NCBI RefSeq assembly: GCF_000720455.1
Contig: NZ_JOAK01000034.1
Span: 1-64,000, forward strand
Reading direction: 5' to 3'
Origin: Streptomyces virginiae
GTDB lineage: Bacteria; Actinomycetota; Actinomycetes; Streptomycetales; Streptomycetaceae
DNA length: 64,000 nt
The notes beneath the pieces are model-generated. The model searched no databases. It saw only the letters and a list, made by a program, of their open reading frames with translations, and was not told the DNA's origin. This document shows positions 23,017 through 31,255 of the stretch, piece after piece (the stretch's first letter is position 1; each line of letters starts with the position of its first letter). Made by a program: the position numbers and the translations under genes.

Positions 23017-24300
23017 ATGACGTTGTCGCGACGCGGGGTGCTGGGGCTTGCCGGGGCCGTGGGATCGGCGGGCGGGGTGGGCGCCCTGGGCGCGGCGGGT
23101 ACCGCCGGAGCCGCCGGTGCGGGCGGGGTCGGCGCGCCGCGGGCGGCAGGCCGGGTGCGTACCGGCTTCGAGCGGCTCGCGGCGGACGGATACGCCGTCC
23201 TGGCCGGGCAGAAGGTGGGGGTGGTCACCAACCCCACCGGGATCACCGCCGACGCCCGCCACCTGGTGGACGTACTGCACGCGGACGAACGGGTCGACCT
23301 CGTCGCGGTGTTCGGGCCCGAGCACGGCTTCCGCGGGACGGCGCAGGCCGGGGACGCCGAGGGGGCCTCGCGGGACCCGGCGACCGGGCTGCCGGTGTAC
23401 GACACGTACGACAAGAGCGCGCAGCGGCTCGCCGACGTGTTCACGGCGGCCGGGATCGACACCGTCGTCTTCGACGTCCAGGACGTCGGGGCGCGCTTCT
23501 ACACCTACATCTGGACGCTCTACGACTGCATGCGCGCGGCCGCCCTCGCCGGCAAGGCGGTGGTGGTCCTGGACCGGCCGAATCCGGTGGGCGGCCGGCG
23601 GGCCGCGGGGCCGGTGCTGGAGCGGCCGTACGCGAGCTTCGTGGGCCGGGAGCCGATCGCGCTCGCGCACGGGATGACGGCGGCCGAGCTGGCGCGGCTC
23701 TTCAACGGCGAGTTCCTGGGCGACGCCCCGGTCCGGCTGACCACGGTGGCGATGTCCGGATGGCGGCGCGGGTCGTTCTTCGGGGAGACCGGGCTGCCGT
23801 GGGTGCCGCCGAGCCCGAACATGCCGACGCCGGACACGGCCCTCGCGTACGCCGGCACCTGCCTGTTCGAAGGGACGAACCTCTCCGAGGGGCGCGGGAC
23901 GACCACGCCCTTCGAGGTGCTGGGCGCGGAGGGCGTCGACCGGCGCTGGGCGGAGGCGGCGAACGGGCTGGGCCTGCCCGGGGTGTGGTTCCGGGAGGCG
24001 TACTTCACGCCCACCTTCTCCAAGCACGTGGGGAAGGTGTGCGGCGGGGTCCGGCTGATCGTGCACGACCGGGAGGCCTTCGACCCGGTACGGTCCGGCA
24101 TCGGGCTGCTGGTCACCGCACGCAGGGTGTGGAGCGGCTTCGGCTGGCGCGCGGACCACTTCATCGACCGGCTGACGGGCTCGGACCGGGTGCGCGTGCT
24201 GGTGGACGCGGGCGCCGGGGTGGAGGACGTCGCGGGCGACTGGGCGGCGGGGCTGGCGCGTTTCGAGGCGGTGCGCGCGCAGTACCTGCTCTATGCCTGA
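23017..24300 (+). CDS. namZ: DUF1343 exo-beta-N-acetylmuramidase (NamZ-like)
   Basis: A 427-residue DUF1343 protein, the family shown to contain exo-N-acetylmuramidase NamZ (GH171), which releases MurNAc from peptidoglycan fragments. Conserved blocks are KVGVVTNPTGIT, VDLVAVFGPEHGFRGTAQAG, VVFDVQDVGARFYTYIWTLY, VVLDRPNPVGG and LFEGTNLSEGRGTTTPFEVLGA. The N-terminus MTLSRRGVLGLAGAVGSAGG is a Tat-type signal (SRRGVLG), so it is exported folded. The ATG at 23017 has TAGCAT 6 bases upstream and no ribosome site, hinting at a leaderless mRNA. Probably cell-wall recycling or lysis of other bacteria's walls. Confidence 0.92.
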   Translation: MTLSRRGVLGLAGAVGSAGGVGALGAAGTAGAAGAGGVGAPRAAGRVRTGFERLAADGYAVLAGQKVGVVTNPTGITADARHLVDVLHADERVDLVAVFGPEHGFRGTAQAGDAEGASRDPATGLPVYDTYDKSAQRLADVFTAAGIDTVVFDVQDVGARFYTYIWTLYDCMRAAALAGKAVVVLDRPNPVGGRRAAGPVLERPYASFVGREPIALAHGMTAAELARLFNGEFLGDAPVRLTTVAMSGWRRGSFFGETGLPWVPPSPNMPTPDTALAYAGTCLFEGTNLSEGRGTTTPFEVLGAEGVDRRWAEAANGLGLPGVWFREAYFTPTFSKHVGKVCGGVRLIVHDREAFDPVRSGIGLLVTARRVWSGFGWRADHFIDRLTGSDRVRVLVDAGAGVEDVAGDWAAGLARFEAVRAQYLLYA

Positions 24301-24383
24301 GGCGGTCGCGCCGGGGGGCTGGCCGGGCGGGCGCCGCAGCAGGATGCTGGCCGCACCGGAGGCACGGCGTGAAGGGGGACGTC

Positions 24384-25727
24384 ATGGCGGACGTCGTTGG
24401 CGGGTTCGGCTTCAGGGCGGGGAGCGCAGCCGGGATCGGGGTGGGGCCGTACGCGGAGCTGACCTTCGACTCCGAAGGGGACGTGGACCGCGCCACGCAG
24501 GGAGCGGTGGCCCGGATGGAGGCGACGGACGTGCTCGTCTTCGCGCACGGCTGGAACAGCGACCGGTCCACGGCGGTCCGGCTCTACGACCGGTTCTTCG
24601 CACCCTTCCCCGCGCTGGTGGGGCCAGGGGTGCGGCTGGGGTACGTGGGTGTCGTGTGGCCTTCGATGCGGTTCTCCGACGAGCCGATACCCGACTTCGA
24701 GGCGCCCGGCGCCCTCGCGGAACCGGGCTACGGCTGCGCGCTCGACCCCGTCACCCGGCAGGCTCTCGAAGGGTTCTGGCCGGGGCGGGGCACGGAGCTG
24801 GACCGGCTGGCGGAACTGCTGGCGGAGCGGCCGGAGTCGGCGGCGGCCTTCATCGAGTTCGGGGCGCTCGTACGGGAGCTGGCCGGGGTGGACGCGGTGC
24901 ACGCGCTGGCCGCGCCGGCGGTCCCCGCGATCTTCACGGACGATGTGCTGGAGGTCTGCCGGGCCCTCTCCCTCGCGCTGGCGAGGGCCGGGGCGGGGGC
25001 CGGGGCTGCGTCCGGGGCCGTGGCCGCCGGCGGTGAGGGGCCCGGGCTCACGGTCGGCGGGGGCCCCGGCGGACTGTGGGGCGGCGCCAAGGAACTGCTC
25101 CGGCAGGCGACGTACTACAAGATGAAGAAGCGGGCGGGGGTGGTCGGCGAGCGGGGGCTGGGGCCGGTACTGGCGGAGCTGGCGGCGGGCCGTCCGGCGA
25201 TGCGGTTCCATCTGATCGGCCACAGCTTCGGGGCGCGGGTGGTGTCCTTCTCGCTGCGCGCGGTGCCGGACGGCGCCCGGTACGTGAGGTCCGTGACCCT
25301 GCTCCAGGGGGCCTTCTCCCACTACGCGTTCGCCGACCGGCTGCCGCACGACAAGGGCCGCGGCGGGGCCCTGCGCGGCCTCCACCGGAAGGTCGACGGG
25401 CCGGTGGTGGCCTGCCACTCCCCCCACGACTCGGCCCTGAAGGTCTTCTATCCGCTGGCGTCCCGGATGGCGGGTGATTCGGCCGGTCTGCTCGGTTTCG
25501 ACGAGCGGTGGGGCGCGATCGGGCACGACGGGGTCCAGGCCGTGCCGGGAGCGCCCCGGCTGAGCCTGGACACCGCCCTGCGCGAGGGGGTGCCCACGGC
25601 CGGTTGCGTCAGCGTGGACGCGGGCTCCGTCGTACGGCGCGGCGGCGCCCCCTCGGGGGCGCACAGCGACATCTGCCACGAGGAACTGGCCCGCGTGGTG
25701 GTGACCGCGGGGCGCATGGGGCGCTGA
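24384..25727 (+). CDS. Alpha/beta-hydrolase-fold protein
   Basis: A 447-residue protein with an alpha/beta-hydrolase core. LVFAHGWNSDRSTAVRLYDRFF supplies the oxyanion region and FHLIGHSFGARVVSFSLRA the nucleophile elbow (GHSFG, Ser near residue 285). The terminal His is probably in AHSDICHEELA. A Gly/Ala-rich insertion with low complexity sits near residues 195-230. No signal peptide. The ATG at 24384 has AAGGGGGA upstream. It is followed by a zinc-ribbon-like protein and a BKACE enzyme on the same strand. Substrate unknown; esterase or lipase activity is the family norm. Confidence 0.82.
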   Translation: MADVVGGFGFRAGSAAGIGVGPYAELTFDSEGDVDRATQGAVARMEATDVLVFAHGWNSDRSTAVRLYDRFFAPFPALVGPGVRLGYVGVVWPSMRFSDEPIPDFEAPGALAEPGYGCALDPVTRQALEGFWPGRGTELDRLAELLAERPESAAAFIEFGALVRELAGVDAVHALAAPAVPAIFTDDVLEVCRALSLALARAGAGAGAASGAVAAGGEGPGLTVGGGPGGLWGGAKELLRQATYYKMKKRAGVVGERGLGPVLAELAAGRPAMRFHLIGHSFGARVVSFSLRAVPDGARYVRSVTLLQGAFSHYAFADRLPHDKGRGGALRGLHRKVDGPVVACHSPHDSALKVFYPLASRMAGDSAGLLGFDERWGAIGHDGVQAVPGAPRLSLDTALREGVPTAGCVSVDAGSVVRRGGAPSGAHSDICHEELARVVVTAGRMGR

Positions 25728-25822
25728 CTTCCGGCCATGTGCCACCGGCACGCCTCGTCCGCCCCCGCATGCGCCCGCACCGGACCGGGCATGTTGGGCA
25801 CATCGGCGGAGGTGATGGTGTG

Positions 25823-26404
25823 ATGGCGGGATTCCGGAGTCTGGCCTATCAGGTGCGCGATGCACGCAATGACCGGGCCCTGCGGCGCCACTCGCTGCGC
25901 CGCTGCCTGGAGCGATTCGCGCCCTACGGGCACCGGGCCACCTGGTGGCACCTGTGCGACCGGCACGGGATCGCCCCCGAGGACCGGGGGGCCGACCCGC
26001 TGCGGCTGGTCGCCGCGCTGGAGGAGCTGGAGGACGCGCGGACGGTCTGGCTGGAGTACGAGCGCCAGTTCGCGGAACGGCGCCGCCGGGAGAAGCACCA
26101 CGGGCTGCGCCGCCCGGAGTGGGCGTGGGGCGGCAGCGGGGACGCGGTGGTGCGCTGCGCGGATCCGGGGGTGCGGCCGGAGGGGGCGCTGGGCGAGGTG
26201 CTGCGGCGGCTGGTCCGGGCGCTGGAGTCGGAGCCGGGGACGGGGTGCCCGGTCTGCGGGGACCCCGAGCTGCGCTGGCCGGAGGTGGCTCCGGTGGGCC
26301 CCTGGGCGGGGGCGCTGGCGTGGGACGGGCCGGTGTGCGCGGGCTGCGGGATCGTGGTGCCGAGACCGGCCCTGGCGGACTTCCCCTCGGCGGGCGCGGC
26401 GTGA
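25823..26404 (+). CDS. Hypothetical protein with C-terminal zinc-ribbon-like motif
   Basis: A 193-residue protein with no recognised family. The N-terminal half is very Arg/His-rich and helical (RSLAYQVRDARNDRALRRHSLRRCLERFAPYGHRATWWHL, then RQFAERRRREKHHGLRRPEW). The C-terminal part holds two CxxC pairs about 29 residues apart (CPVCGDPELRW and CAGCGIVVP), as in zinc ribbons. This suggests a nucleic-acid- or protein-binding adaptor. The ATG at 25823 has GGAGGTGAT upstream. Its stop overlaps the GTG start of the BKACE gene (GTGA), so the pair is translationally coupled. Confidence 0.78.
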   Translation: MAGFRSLAYQVRDARNDRALRRHSLRRCLERFAPYGHRATWWHLCDRHGIAPEDRGADPLRLVAALEELEDARTVWLEYERQFAERRRREKHHGLRRPEWAWGGSGDAVVRCADPGVRPEGALGEVLRRLVRALESEPGTGCPVCGDPELRWPEVAPVGPWAGALAWDGPVCAGCGIVVPRPALADFPSAGAA

Positions 26405-27177
26405 GCGAAGCGGGCCGGCCGGCGGTGGTGTCGCTGAACGGTTCGCGTGGTGCCGCCGACGGGCCCGCAGTGCCCCTGTCCCCGCAGGACCTTGCGGAGT
26501 CGGCGGTACGGGCGGTCGCCGCCGGGGCGGACGAGGTACTGGTGCACCCCCGGACCCCGTGCGGGCGGGAGAGCCTCTCGCCCCGGGTGGTCGGGCCGGT
26601 GCTGGAGGTGCTGCGGGGCGCGGGGGTGGACGTACCGCTGGCGGTGCCGGCGAGCATCGGGGCGGAACCGGATCCGGCGGAGCGGCTGGCGCGGGTCCGG
26701 GCGTGGACGGTGCTGCCGGACCGGGCGGTGGTGCACTTCGCGGAGCCGGGGGCGGCCGACCTCGCGCGGGCCCTGCTGGAGCGGGGGGTCGTGGTGGACG
26801 CGGTGGTGCCGCTCGGGGACCCGGCCGGGCCGAAGGCGCTGGAGCGTCTGCGGTCCTGGCTGGTGCGGGGCCCGGGCGTCGGCCGCGGCGGGGTCCGGGT
26901 GGTGGCCGAGATCGCGGCGGGGCCGGGGGACGAACGGGCGACCGGGCCGGCCCTGCCGGCCGCTCTGCGCGGGCTGCCGCCGGAGGCGGTGCTGCTGTTC
27001 GGGCGCGACGGGGCCTCCTGGCCGGCGCTGCGGCTGGCCGGCCGGTGCGGCACGGCCGCGCGCACCGGCGCAGGAGACGTGCTGCACCTGCCGGACGGGC
27101 GGCCGGCGCGGTCGAACGCCGAACTGGTCGCGGCGGCCCGGGAACTGCTGCCCCGGGCGGAGGGCCGGGGCCGTTAG
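26401..27177 (+). CDS. 3-keto-5-aminohexanoate cleavage (BKACE) family protein
   Basis: A 258-residue TIM-barrel protein of the BKACE (DUF849) family. These enzymes use zinc to split beta-keto acids with acetyl-CoA. Family marks: VVSLNGSRG, ESAVRAVAAGADEVLVHPRTPCGRESL, VDVPLAVPASIG and a C-terminal block LPDGRPARSNAELVAAAREL. It is shorter than the roughly 300-residue founders. The substrate is not predictable. The start is GTG at 26401, overlapping the stop of the zinc-ribbon protein. The stop TAG overlaps the stop of soxR on the other strand (TTAG). Confidence 0.85.
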   Translation: MSEAGRPAVVSLNGSRGAADGPAVPLSPQDLAESAVRAVAAGADEVLVHPRTPCGRESLSPRVVGPVLEVLRGAGVDVPLAVPASIGAEPDPAERLARVRAWTVLPDRAVVHFAEPGAADLARALLERGVVVDAVVPLGDPAGPKALERLRSWLVRGPGVGRGGVRVVAEIAAGPGDERATGPALPAALRGLPPEAVLLFGRDGASWPALRLAGRCGTAARTGAGDVLHLPDGRPARSNAELVAAARELLPRAEGRGR

Positions 27178-27617
27178 AGCCGCGAGCCGGTGAGCCGTTC
27201 GCCGAAGACGTCGTCGGGGTTGGACAGGGCGCAGGTCTCCATCGAGAGGCAGCCGCAGCCGATGCAGTCCGTCAGGTGGTCCCGCAGCCGGGCGAGCCGG
27301 CCGATCCGTTCGTCGAGTTCGGTGCGCCAGGCCTCGGACAGACGGGCCCAGTCCTCCCGGTTGGGGGTGCGCTCCTCGGGAAGCTGGGCCAGTGCCTCAC
27401 GGATGCTGGCGAGCGGGATGCCCACCCGCTGGGCCGCGCGCACGAAGGCCACCCGGCGCAGCGCGTCACGGGTGTAGCGGCGCTGGTTGCCGGACGTACG
27501 GCGGCTGCTGATCAGGCCCTTGGCCTCGTAGAAGTGGAGCGCGGAGACGGCGGCGCCGCTGCGGGCGGACAGCTGGCCGACGGTGAGCTCGTGGACTTTC
27601 TCGGGAATCTGCGGCAC
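27174..27617 (-). CDS. soxR: Redox-sensing transcription activator SoxR
   Basis: A 147-residue MerR-family protein with the SoxR [2Fe-2S] cluster motif CIGCGCLSMETC (CX2CXCX5C). The DNA-binding domain is LTVGQLSARSGAAVSALHFYEAKGLISSRRTSGNQRRY. It senses redox-active compounds such as phenazines and actinorhodin-type antibiotics in the cytoplasm and switches on efflux and reductase genes. The GTG at 27617 (VPQIPEKVHELTVGQL) fits the conserved SoxR N-terminus. No SoxR-type palindrome is visible upstream, so it is probably not self-regulated; its targets are likely elsewhere. It diverges from the maoC gene. Confidence 0.95.
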   Translation of the reverse strand: MPQIPEKVHELTVGQLSARSGAAVSALHFYEAKGLISSRRTSGNQRRYTRDALRRVAFVRAAQRVGIPLASIREALAQLPEERTPNREDWARLSEAWRTELDERIGRLARLRDHLTDCIGCGCLSMETCALSNPDDVFGERLTGSRL

Positions 27618-27642
27618 CCGGCCGAGGGTAGCCGGAGGTCCG

Positions 27643-27685
27643 TTGACATACACATACGGTCCCAGCATGCTGAGCAAGCGCTTAT
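27643..27685 (+). promoter_or_regulatory. Promoter of maoC with TetR-type operator, set B copy 1
   Basis: TTGACA (27643-27648), a 17-base spacer and CATGCT (27666-27671) form a good housekeeping promoter. The operator TGAGCAAGCGCTTA (27671-27684, centre AAGCGCTT) begins at the end of the -10 and covers the transcription start. The same 14 bases recur at 28863, before the TetR gene 28178-28813. Confidence 0.65.
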
Positions 27686-27725
27686 TCGTCCGTCAGTGAG
27701 TGGTCCGCGAGAGACAGGAACAGGC

Positions 27726-28187
27726 ATGGCCGAGCCGAGGGTCTTCACGTCCGCCGAGGAACTGCACGCCGGTATCGGCGAACCGCTCGGTCCGAGCGGG
27801 TGGCTGGAGGTGGACCAGAAGCGGATCGACCTCTTCGCGGACGCCACCGGCGACCACCAGTGGATCCACGTGGACCCGGAGCGCGCCGCGACCGGACCCT
27901 TCGGTTCCACCATCGCGCACGGCTATCTGACCCTGTCGCTGCTGCCCAGCCTGGTGCCGCAGGTCATGCGGGTCGAGGGGATGCGGATGGGCCTCAACTA
28001 CGGCACGAACAAGGTGCGTTTCCCGGCGACGGTGCCGGTCGGTTCGCGGCTGCGCGCCACCGCCGTGATCACGGAGGTCGCCGAGGCGGGTGGCGGCGTA
28101 CAGGTCACGGCCACGGTGACGGTGGAACGCGAGGGCGGCGAGAAGCCGGTGTGCGTGGCGGAGTCGGTGTCCCGCTACTACTTCTGA
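27726..28187 (+). CDS. MaoC family dehydratase (enoyl-CoA hydratase)
   Basis: A 153-residue hot-dog-fold hydratase. The catalytic motif is FADATGDHQWIHVDPERAATGPFGSTIAHGYLTLSL, holding the Asp-His pair of R-specific enoyl-CoA hydratases. NYGTNKVRFPATVPVGSRLRATAVI follows. It adds water to enoyl-CoA, giving (R)-3-hydroxyacyl-CoA, in fatty-acid or polyketide side-chain metabolism. The ATG at 27726 has ACAGGA upstream. Its last 10 bases overlap the end of the opposing TetR gene, which probably represses it through the site at 27671. Confidence 0.92.
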   Translation: MAEPRVFTSAEELHAGIGEPLGPSGWLEVDQKRIDLFADATGDHQWIHVDPERAATGPFGSTIAHGYLTLSLLPSLVPQVMRVEGMRMGLNYGTNKVRFPATVPVGSRLRATAVITEVAEAGGGVQVTATVTVEREGGEKPVCVAESVSRYYF

Positions 28188-28813
28188 GGGCGCGGCCGCG
28201 CGCCCACCATGCGGAGCACGAGGTCGGCGTAGAGCGCGCCGACCTCGTCGGGCGTGCGCTGTCCGGCCACGCTGAACCAGCGGGCCACGTCGATGCACAG
28301 CGACAGGACGGCGAGGGTGGTGCCGGGGACGTCGGGGACGTCGAACTCCCCCGCCGCGACCCCGTCGGTGAGGATGCGGCGCACGGCGGCGTCGCTCTGC
28401 CGGCGCAGCGTCACGATCTCGGAGCGGTGTTCCGGAGCGAGGGCGTCGAGTTCGTACTGGACCACGCGCGCGGTGGTGTGGTGCGCGGCGTGCCACCGCA
28501 CGAAGGAGCGCACGGCGGCGTCGAGGCGCTCGGCGGCGCAGCCGGAACCGTCGGCGGCGGTGGTGAGGATGTCGAGGGCCTTGTCGTGCCCGATCCGGCT
28601 GATCCGGTGGAGCAGCTCTTCCTTGGTCTTGTAGTGGATGTAGAGCGCGGCCGGGCTCATGCCGGCGCGGCCCGCGATGTCACGGGTGGTGGTGGCGTGG
28701 TAGCCGCGCTCGGCGAAGGCTTCGACGGCGGCGACGAGCAGCCGCCGTGCGGCGTCCGGGGTGACCTCGGACCACGGCCGGTAGCCGTCGACCGTGTCCT
28801 CCGCGCTGTCCAT
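28178..28813 (-). CDS. TetR family regulator (set B)
   Basis: A 211-residue TetR protein. The DNA-binding part is ARRLLVAAVEAFAERGYHATTTRDIAGRAGMSPAALYIHYKTKEELLHRI. The ligand domain contains RWHAAHHTTARVVQYELDALAPEHRSEIVTLRR, resembling acyl-CoA-responsive TetR regulators of beta-oxidation. The ATG at 28813 follows AGAGGTGAG. Its own upstream region holds TGAGCAAGCGCTTA at 28863-28876, matching the operator before maoC, so it probably represses itself and maoC. Confidence 0.88.
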   Translation of the reverse strand: MDSAEDTVDGYRPWSEVTPDAARRLLVAAVEAFAERGYHATTTRDIAGRAGMSPAALYIHYKTKEELLHRISRIGHDKALDILTTAADGSGCAAERLDAAVRSFVRWHAAHHTTARVVQYELDALAPEHRSEIVTLRRQSDAAVRRILTDGVAAGEFDVPDVPGTTLAVLSLCIDVARWFSVAGQRTPDEVGALYADLVLRMVGARPRPQK

Positions 28814-28862
28814 CGCTCACTCACCTCTTCACCGTTCGGGAGTGAACACCCTACAGGGTGGG

Positions 28863-28877
28863 TGAGCAAGCGCTTAG
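28863..28877 (-). promoter_or_regulatory. TetR-type operator, set B copy 2
   Basis: TGAGCAAGCGCTTAG shares 14 identical bases with the maoC operator at 27671. It lies 8 bases upstream of a TAGGGT hexamer (minus strand, 28855-28850) that could be the -10 of the TetR gene 28178-28813, so binding would block it. Confidence 0.6.
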
Positions 28878-28909
28878 CGTTCCCGGGCCGGCCGCTCCGG
28901 CCACCCGGG

Positions 28910-29197
28910 CTACTTCGGCGCGAACGGGTCGTACTCGGCCATGATCTTCTCCATTCTGGCCTGATCCACCCGGCTGACGATCTGCGTGACCTCCTGACGG
29001 TCGCGGATCACCTTGGCGAGGGTGAAGGCGGAGGTGGTGAGGTAGAGGACCGCGATCCCGAGGAAGGCGCGGACCCAGCCGTCGGCCTCCAGACGGTAGA
29101 TCCCGACGGCCACGGCGATGAGGGCGATGGCGAAGGAGGCGACGGCCTGTCCGTAGTACGCCCCCGTGTTCTGCTGCTTGACCGGTGTCTCGTTCAT
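28910..29197 (-). CDS. YiaA/YiaB-type small membrane protein
   Basis: A 95-residue protein with two membrane helices (YYGQAVASFAIALIAVAVGIYRL and VRAFLGIAVLYLTTSAFTLAKVIRD) and a charged C-terminus (RVDQARMEKIMAEYDPFAPK). I recognise this as the YiaA/YiaB inner-membrane family, of unknown function. The ATG at 29197 (MNETPVKQQNTGAYYGQAVASF) is chosen because it begins the conserved block; the earlier frame start at 29239 lacks support. It is a lone gene between the TetR and acyl-CoA dehydrogenase genes. Confidence 0.85.
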   Translation of the reverse strand: MNETPVKQQNTGAYYGQAVASFAIALIAVAVGIYRLEADGWVRAFLGIAVLYLTTSAFTLAKVIRDRQEVTQIVSRVDQARMEKIMAEYDPFAPK

Positions 29198-29282
29198 GCG
29201 TCGAGCATCGGGCCGCGGTGGCGCGGAGCACATCCGCACGCGTACTCATACCGGTACTCAGGCCGCGGGGGCGCCGGACCCG

Positions 29283-30443
29283 CTAGAAGGCCGAAACCCC
29301 GGTGAGGGCGCGGCCGATGAGGAGCTTCTGGATCTGGCTGGTCCCCTCGTACAGGGTCGCCACGCGGGCGTCGCGGAGCAGCTTCCCGGTCGGGTACTCG
29401 TCGATGTATCCGTAACCGCCGTGCACCTGGAGGGCGTTGCCCGCGGCGCGCACGGCGGCCTCGGAGGCGAAGAGCTTGGCGGTGGAGGACTCGGTGGCGA
29501 AGGGCCGCCCGCGGTCGATGAGGTCCGCGACGCGCCAGGTCAGCAGCCGGGCCGCGTCCACGTCGACCGATATGTCGGCGATGAGTTCCTGGACCAGCTG
29601 GTGGTGGGCGATCGGCTTGCCGAACTGCTCGCGGTGGGCGGCGTACGAGACGGCCGCGTCCAGGGCGGCCTGTGCGATCCCGACGCAGCCGGCGGCGACC
29701 GACATGCGGCCCTTGGCGAGCGCGGACATGGCCACCGAGAAGCCCTTGCCCTCCGGACCGAGCATCGCGGAGGCGGGCACGCGGACGCCGTCGAGGACGA
29801 GTTCGGCGGTGGCCTGGCCGCGCAGGCCCAGCTTGCCGTGGACCTCGCTGCGCGTCAGGCCGGGGGCGTCGGCGGGGACGAGGAAGGCGGAGATCCCGCG
29901 GTGGGCCGGTTCGCCCGGTTCCGCGCCGGTGCGGGCGAAGAGCAGCACGACGTCGGCCCAGGTGCCGTTGCTGATGAACATCTTGTTCCCGTGGAGGACG
30001 TAGGAGTCCCCCTCGCGCACGGCGCGGGTGGTGAGGTTCGCGGCGTCGGAGCCGGTGCCGGGCTCGGTCAGCCCGAAGCAGCCGAGCGCGTCGCCGGAGC
30101 ACAGGCGCGGCAGCCAGGCGCGCTTGTGCTCCTCGGTACCCCAGGCGGCGATCGTCTTCGCGACCAGGCCGAGGGAGACCGAGACGATCCCGCGCACGGC
30201 GGAGTCGGCGCGGCCGAGCTCCTCGGTGACCAGGACGTAGGCGAGGTGGTCGCCGCCGGAGCCCCCGTACTCCTCGGGGACGGTCAGGCCGAGGAAGCCG
30301 AGCGCGCCCAGCTTCTTCACGACGGCCCGGTCCACGCTCTCGGCGCGGTCCCACTCGGCGGCGTACGGGACGATCTCGCGCTCGGCGAACTCGCGGGCGA
30401 GCCGGCGTACGGCGCTCTGTTCCTCGCTCAGCTCCAGGTTCAC
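29283..30443 (-). CDS. Acyl-CoA dehydrogenase
   Basis: A 386-residue acyl-CoA dehydrogenase. Blocks include GFLGLTVPEEYGGSGGDHLAYVLVTEELGRAD, CFGLTEPGTGSDAANLTTRA (FAD and substrate contact), GNKMFISNGTWADV, and the C-terminal QVHGGYGYIDEYPTGKLLRDARVATLYEGTSQIQKLLIGRAL. The catalytic Glu is the one in YEGTSQIQ. It oxidises short- or branched-chain acyl-CoA. The start is GTG at 30443 with a perfect AAAGGAGGT site. The operator at 30457-30473 lies directly upstream and is shared with the divergent TetR gene. Confidence 0.93.
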   Translation of the reverse strand: MNLELSEEQSAVRRLAREFAEREIVPYAAEWDRAESVDRAVVKKLGALGFLGLTVPEEYGGSGGDHLAYVLVTEELGRADSAVRGIVSVSLGLVAKTIAAWGTEEHKRAWLPRLCSGDALGCFGLTEPGTGSDAANLTTRAVREGDSYVLHGNKMFISNGTWADVVLLFARTGAEPGEPAHRGISAFLVPADAPGLTRSEVHGKLGLRGQATAELVLDGVRVPASAMLGPEGKGFSVAMSALAKGRMSVAAGCVGIAQAALDAAVSYAAHREQFGKPIAHHQLVQELIADISVDVDAARLLTWRVADLIDRGRPFATESSTAKLFASEAAVRAAGNALQVHGGYGYIDEYPTGKLLRDARVATLYEGTSQIQKLLIGRALTGVSAF

Positions 30444-30456
30444 CGGAACCTCCTTT

Positions 30457-30473
30457 AACTAGCGCCGGTAGTT
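30457..30473. promoter_or_regulatory. TetR-type operator, set C copy 1
   Basis: AACTAGCGCCGGTAGTT is a 17-bp imperfect palindrome (arms AACTA/TAGTT) between the divergent acyl-CoA dehydrogenase and TetR genes. It differs by one base from the site at 33840-33856. It overlaps the -35 position of the TetR promoter and the leader of the dehydrogenase gene. Confidence 0.7.
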
Positions 30474-30502
30474 TATTGGGGGCAGGGCCTACTATGTGGC
30501 GC

Positions 30503-31153
30503 ATGGCCAGACCGCGCAAGCCCCTTCTCAGCCGGGACCGGATCGTCGAGGCGGCCGGGTCGCTGGTCGACGCGGAGGGGCTGGAGGCGGTGTCGACCCG
30601 GCGGCTGGCGGCCGCGCTCGGCGTCAGCGGGCCCTCGCTCTACAACCACTTCCGCACCAAGGACGAGATCCTGGACGCGGTGGCGGACGCGGTGAGCTCA
30701 CGAGTCGACTTGTCGATGTTCGACGGCGGTCAGGACTGGCGGGCGGCCCTGCACGCGTGGGCGCACTCCTACCGGGACGCCCTCGCGGACCATCCCAACA
30801 TCGTGCCCGTGCTGGCCCGCGGCCCCGGGCGCCGCCCGGCCGGGCTCCGGCTGGCGGACGCGGTGTTCGGCGCGATGACGGAGGCCGGCTGGCCGGCGGC
30901 GCAGGCGACCCGGATCGGCGCGCTCATGCGGTACTTCATCCTGGGCTCGGCGGTGGGCTCCTTCGCCCGGGGCTTCGTGGACGACCGGGCGGCCTACGAC
31001 CCGGCGGACTACCCGCACCTGGGCCAGGCCCACCTGTTGGCGGAGCGGCAGCGCGAGGTGGACGAGGGCGCCTTCGAGACGGGCCTGGAGGCGCTGCTGG
31101 ACGGCCTGGCCCTGCAGTACGAGGCGCTGGCGCACGCGGACCGGGGCGCCTGA
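30503..31153 (+). CDS. TetR family regulator (set C)
   Basis: A 216-residue TetR protein. The DNA-binding part is RIVEAAGSLVDAEGLEAVSTRRLAAALGVSGPSLYNHFRTKDEILDAVADAV, followed by a TetR_C-like ligand domain. The ATG at 30503 is chosen; TACTAT lies 7 bases upstream and there is no ribosome site, so the mRNA is likely leaderless (an ATG at 30494 is an alternative). The divergent acyl-CoA dehydrogenase shares its operator. The same operator precedes the ALDH/ADH pair at 33840, defining a small regulon that oxidises an alcohol to an acid and then its CoA ester (inference). Confidence 0.88.
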   Translation: MARPRKPLLSRDRIVEAAGSLVDAEGLEAVSTRRLAAALGVSGPSLYNHFRTKDEILDAVADAVSSRVDLSMFDGGQDWRAALHAWAHSYRDALADHPNIVPVLARGPGRRPAGLRLADAVFGAMTEAGWPAAQATRIGALMRYFILGSAVGSFARGFVDDRAAYDPADYPHLGQAHLLAERQREVDEGAFETGLEALLDGLALQYEALAHADRGA

Positions 31154-31255
31154 GCCGCCGCGGCCCCGGGGGCGCCGGGGGCGTGGCGGGCCGGGGGCCG
31201 GGGACCAGGGCCCGGACCGGTTCTTGCGGCCCGAGCCCCGGTCCAGGGGGTCTGT

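Noticed and set aside
22977..25727. A 916-codon open frame across NamZ and the hydrolase
   Set aside because: It is an open frame in high-GC DNA; the real hydrolase begins at 24384 with a ribosome site, and the upstream part is a shadow of NamZ.
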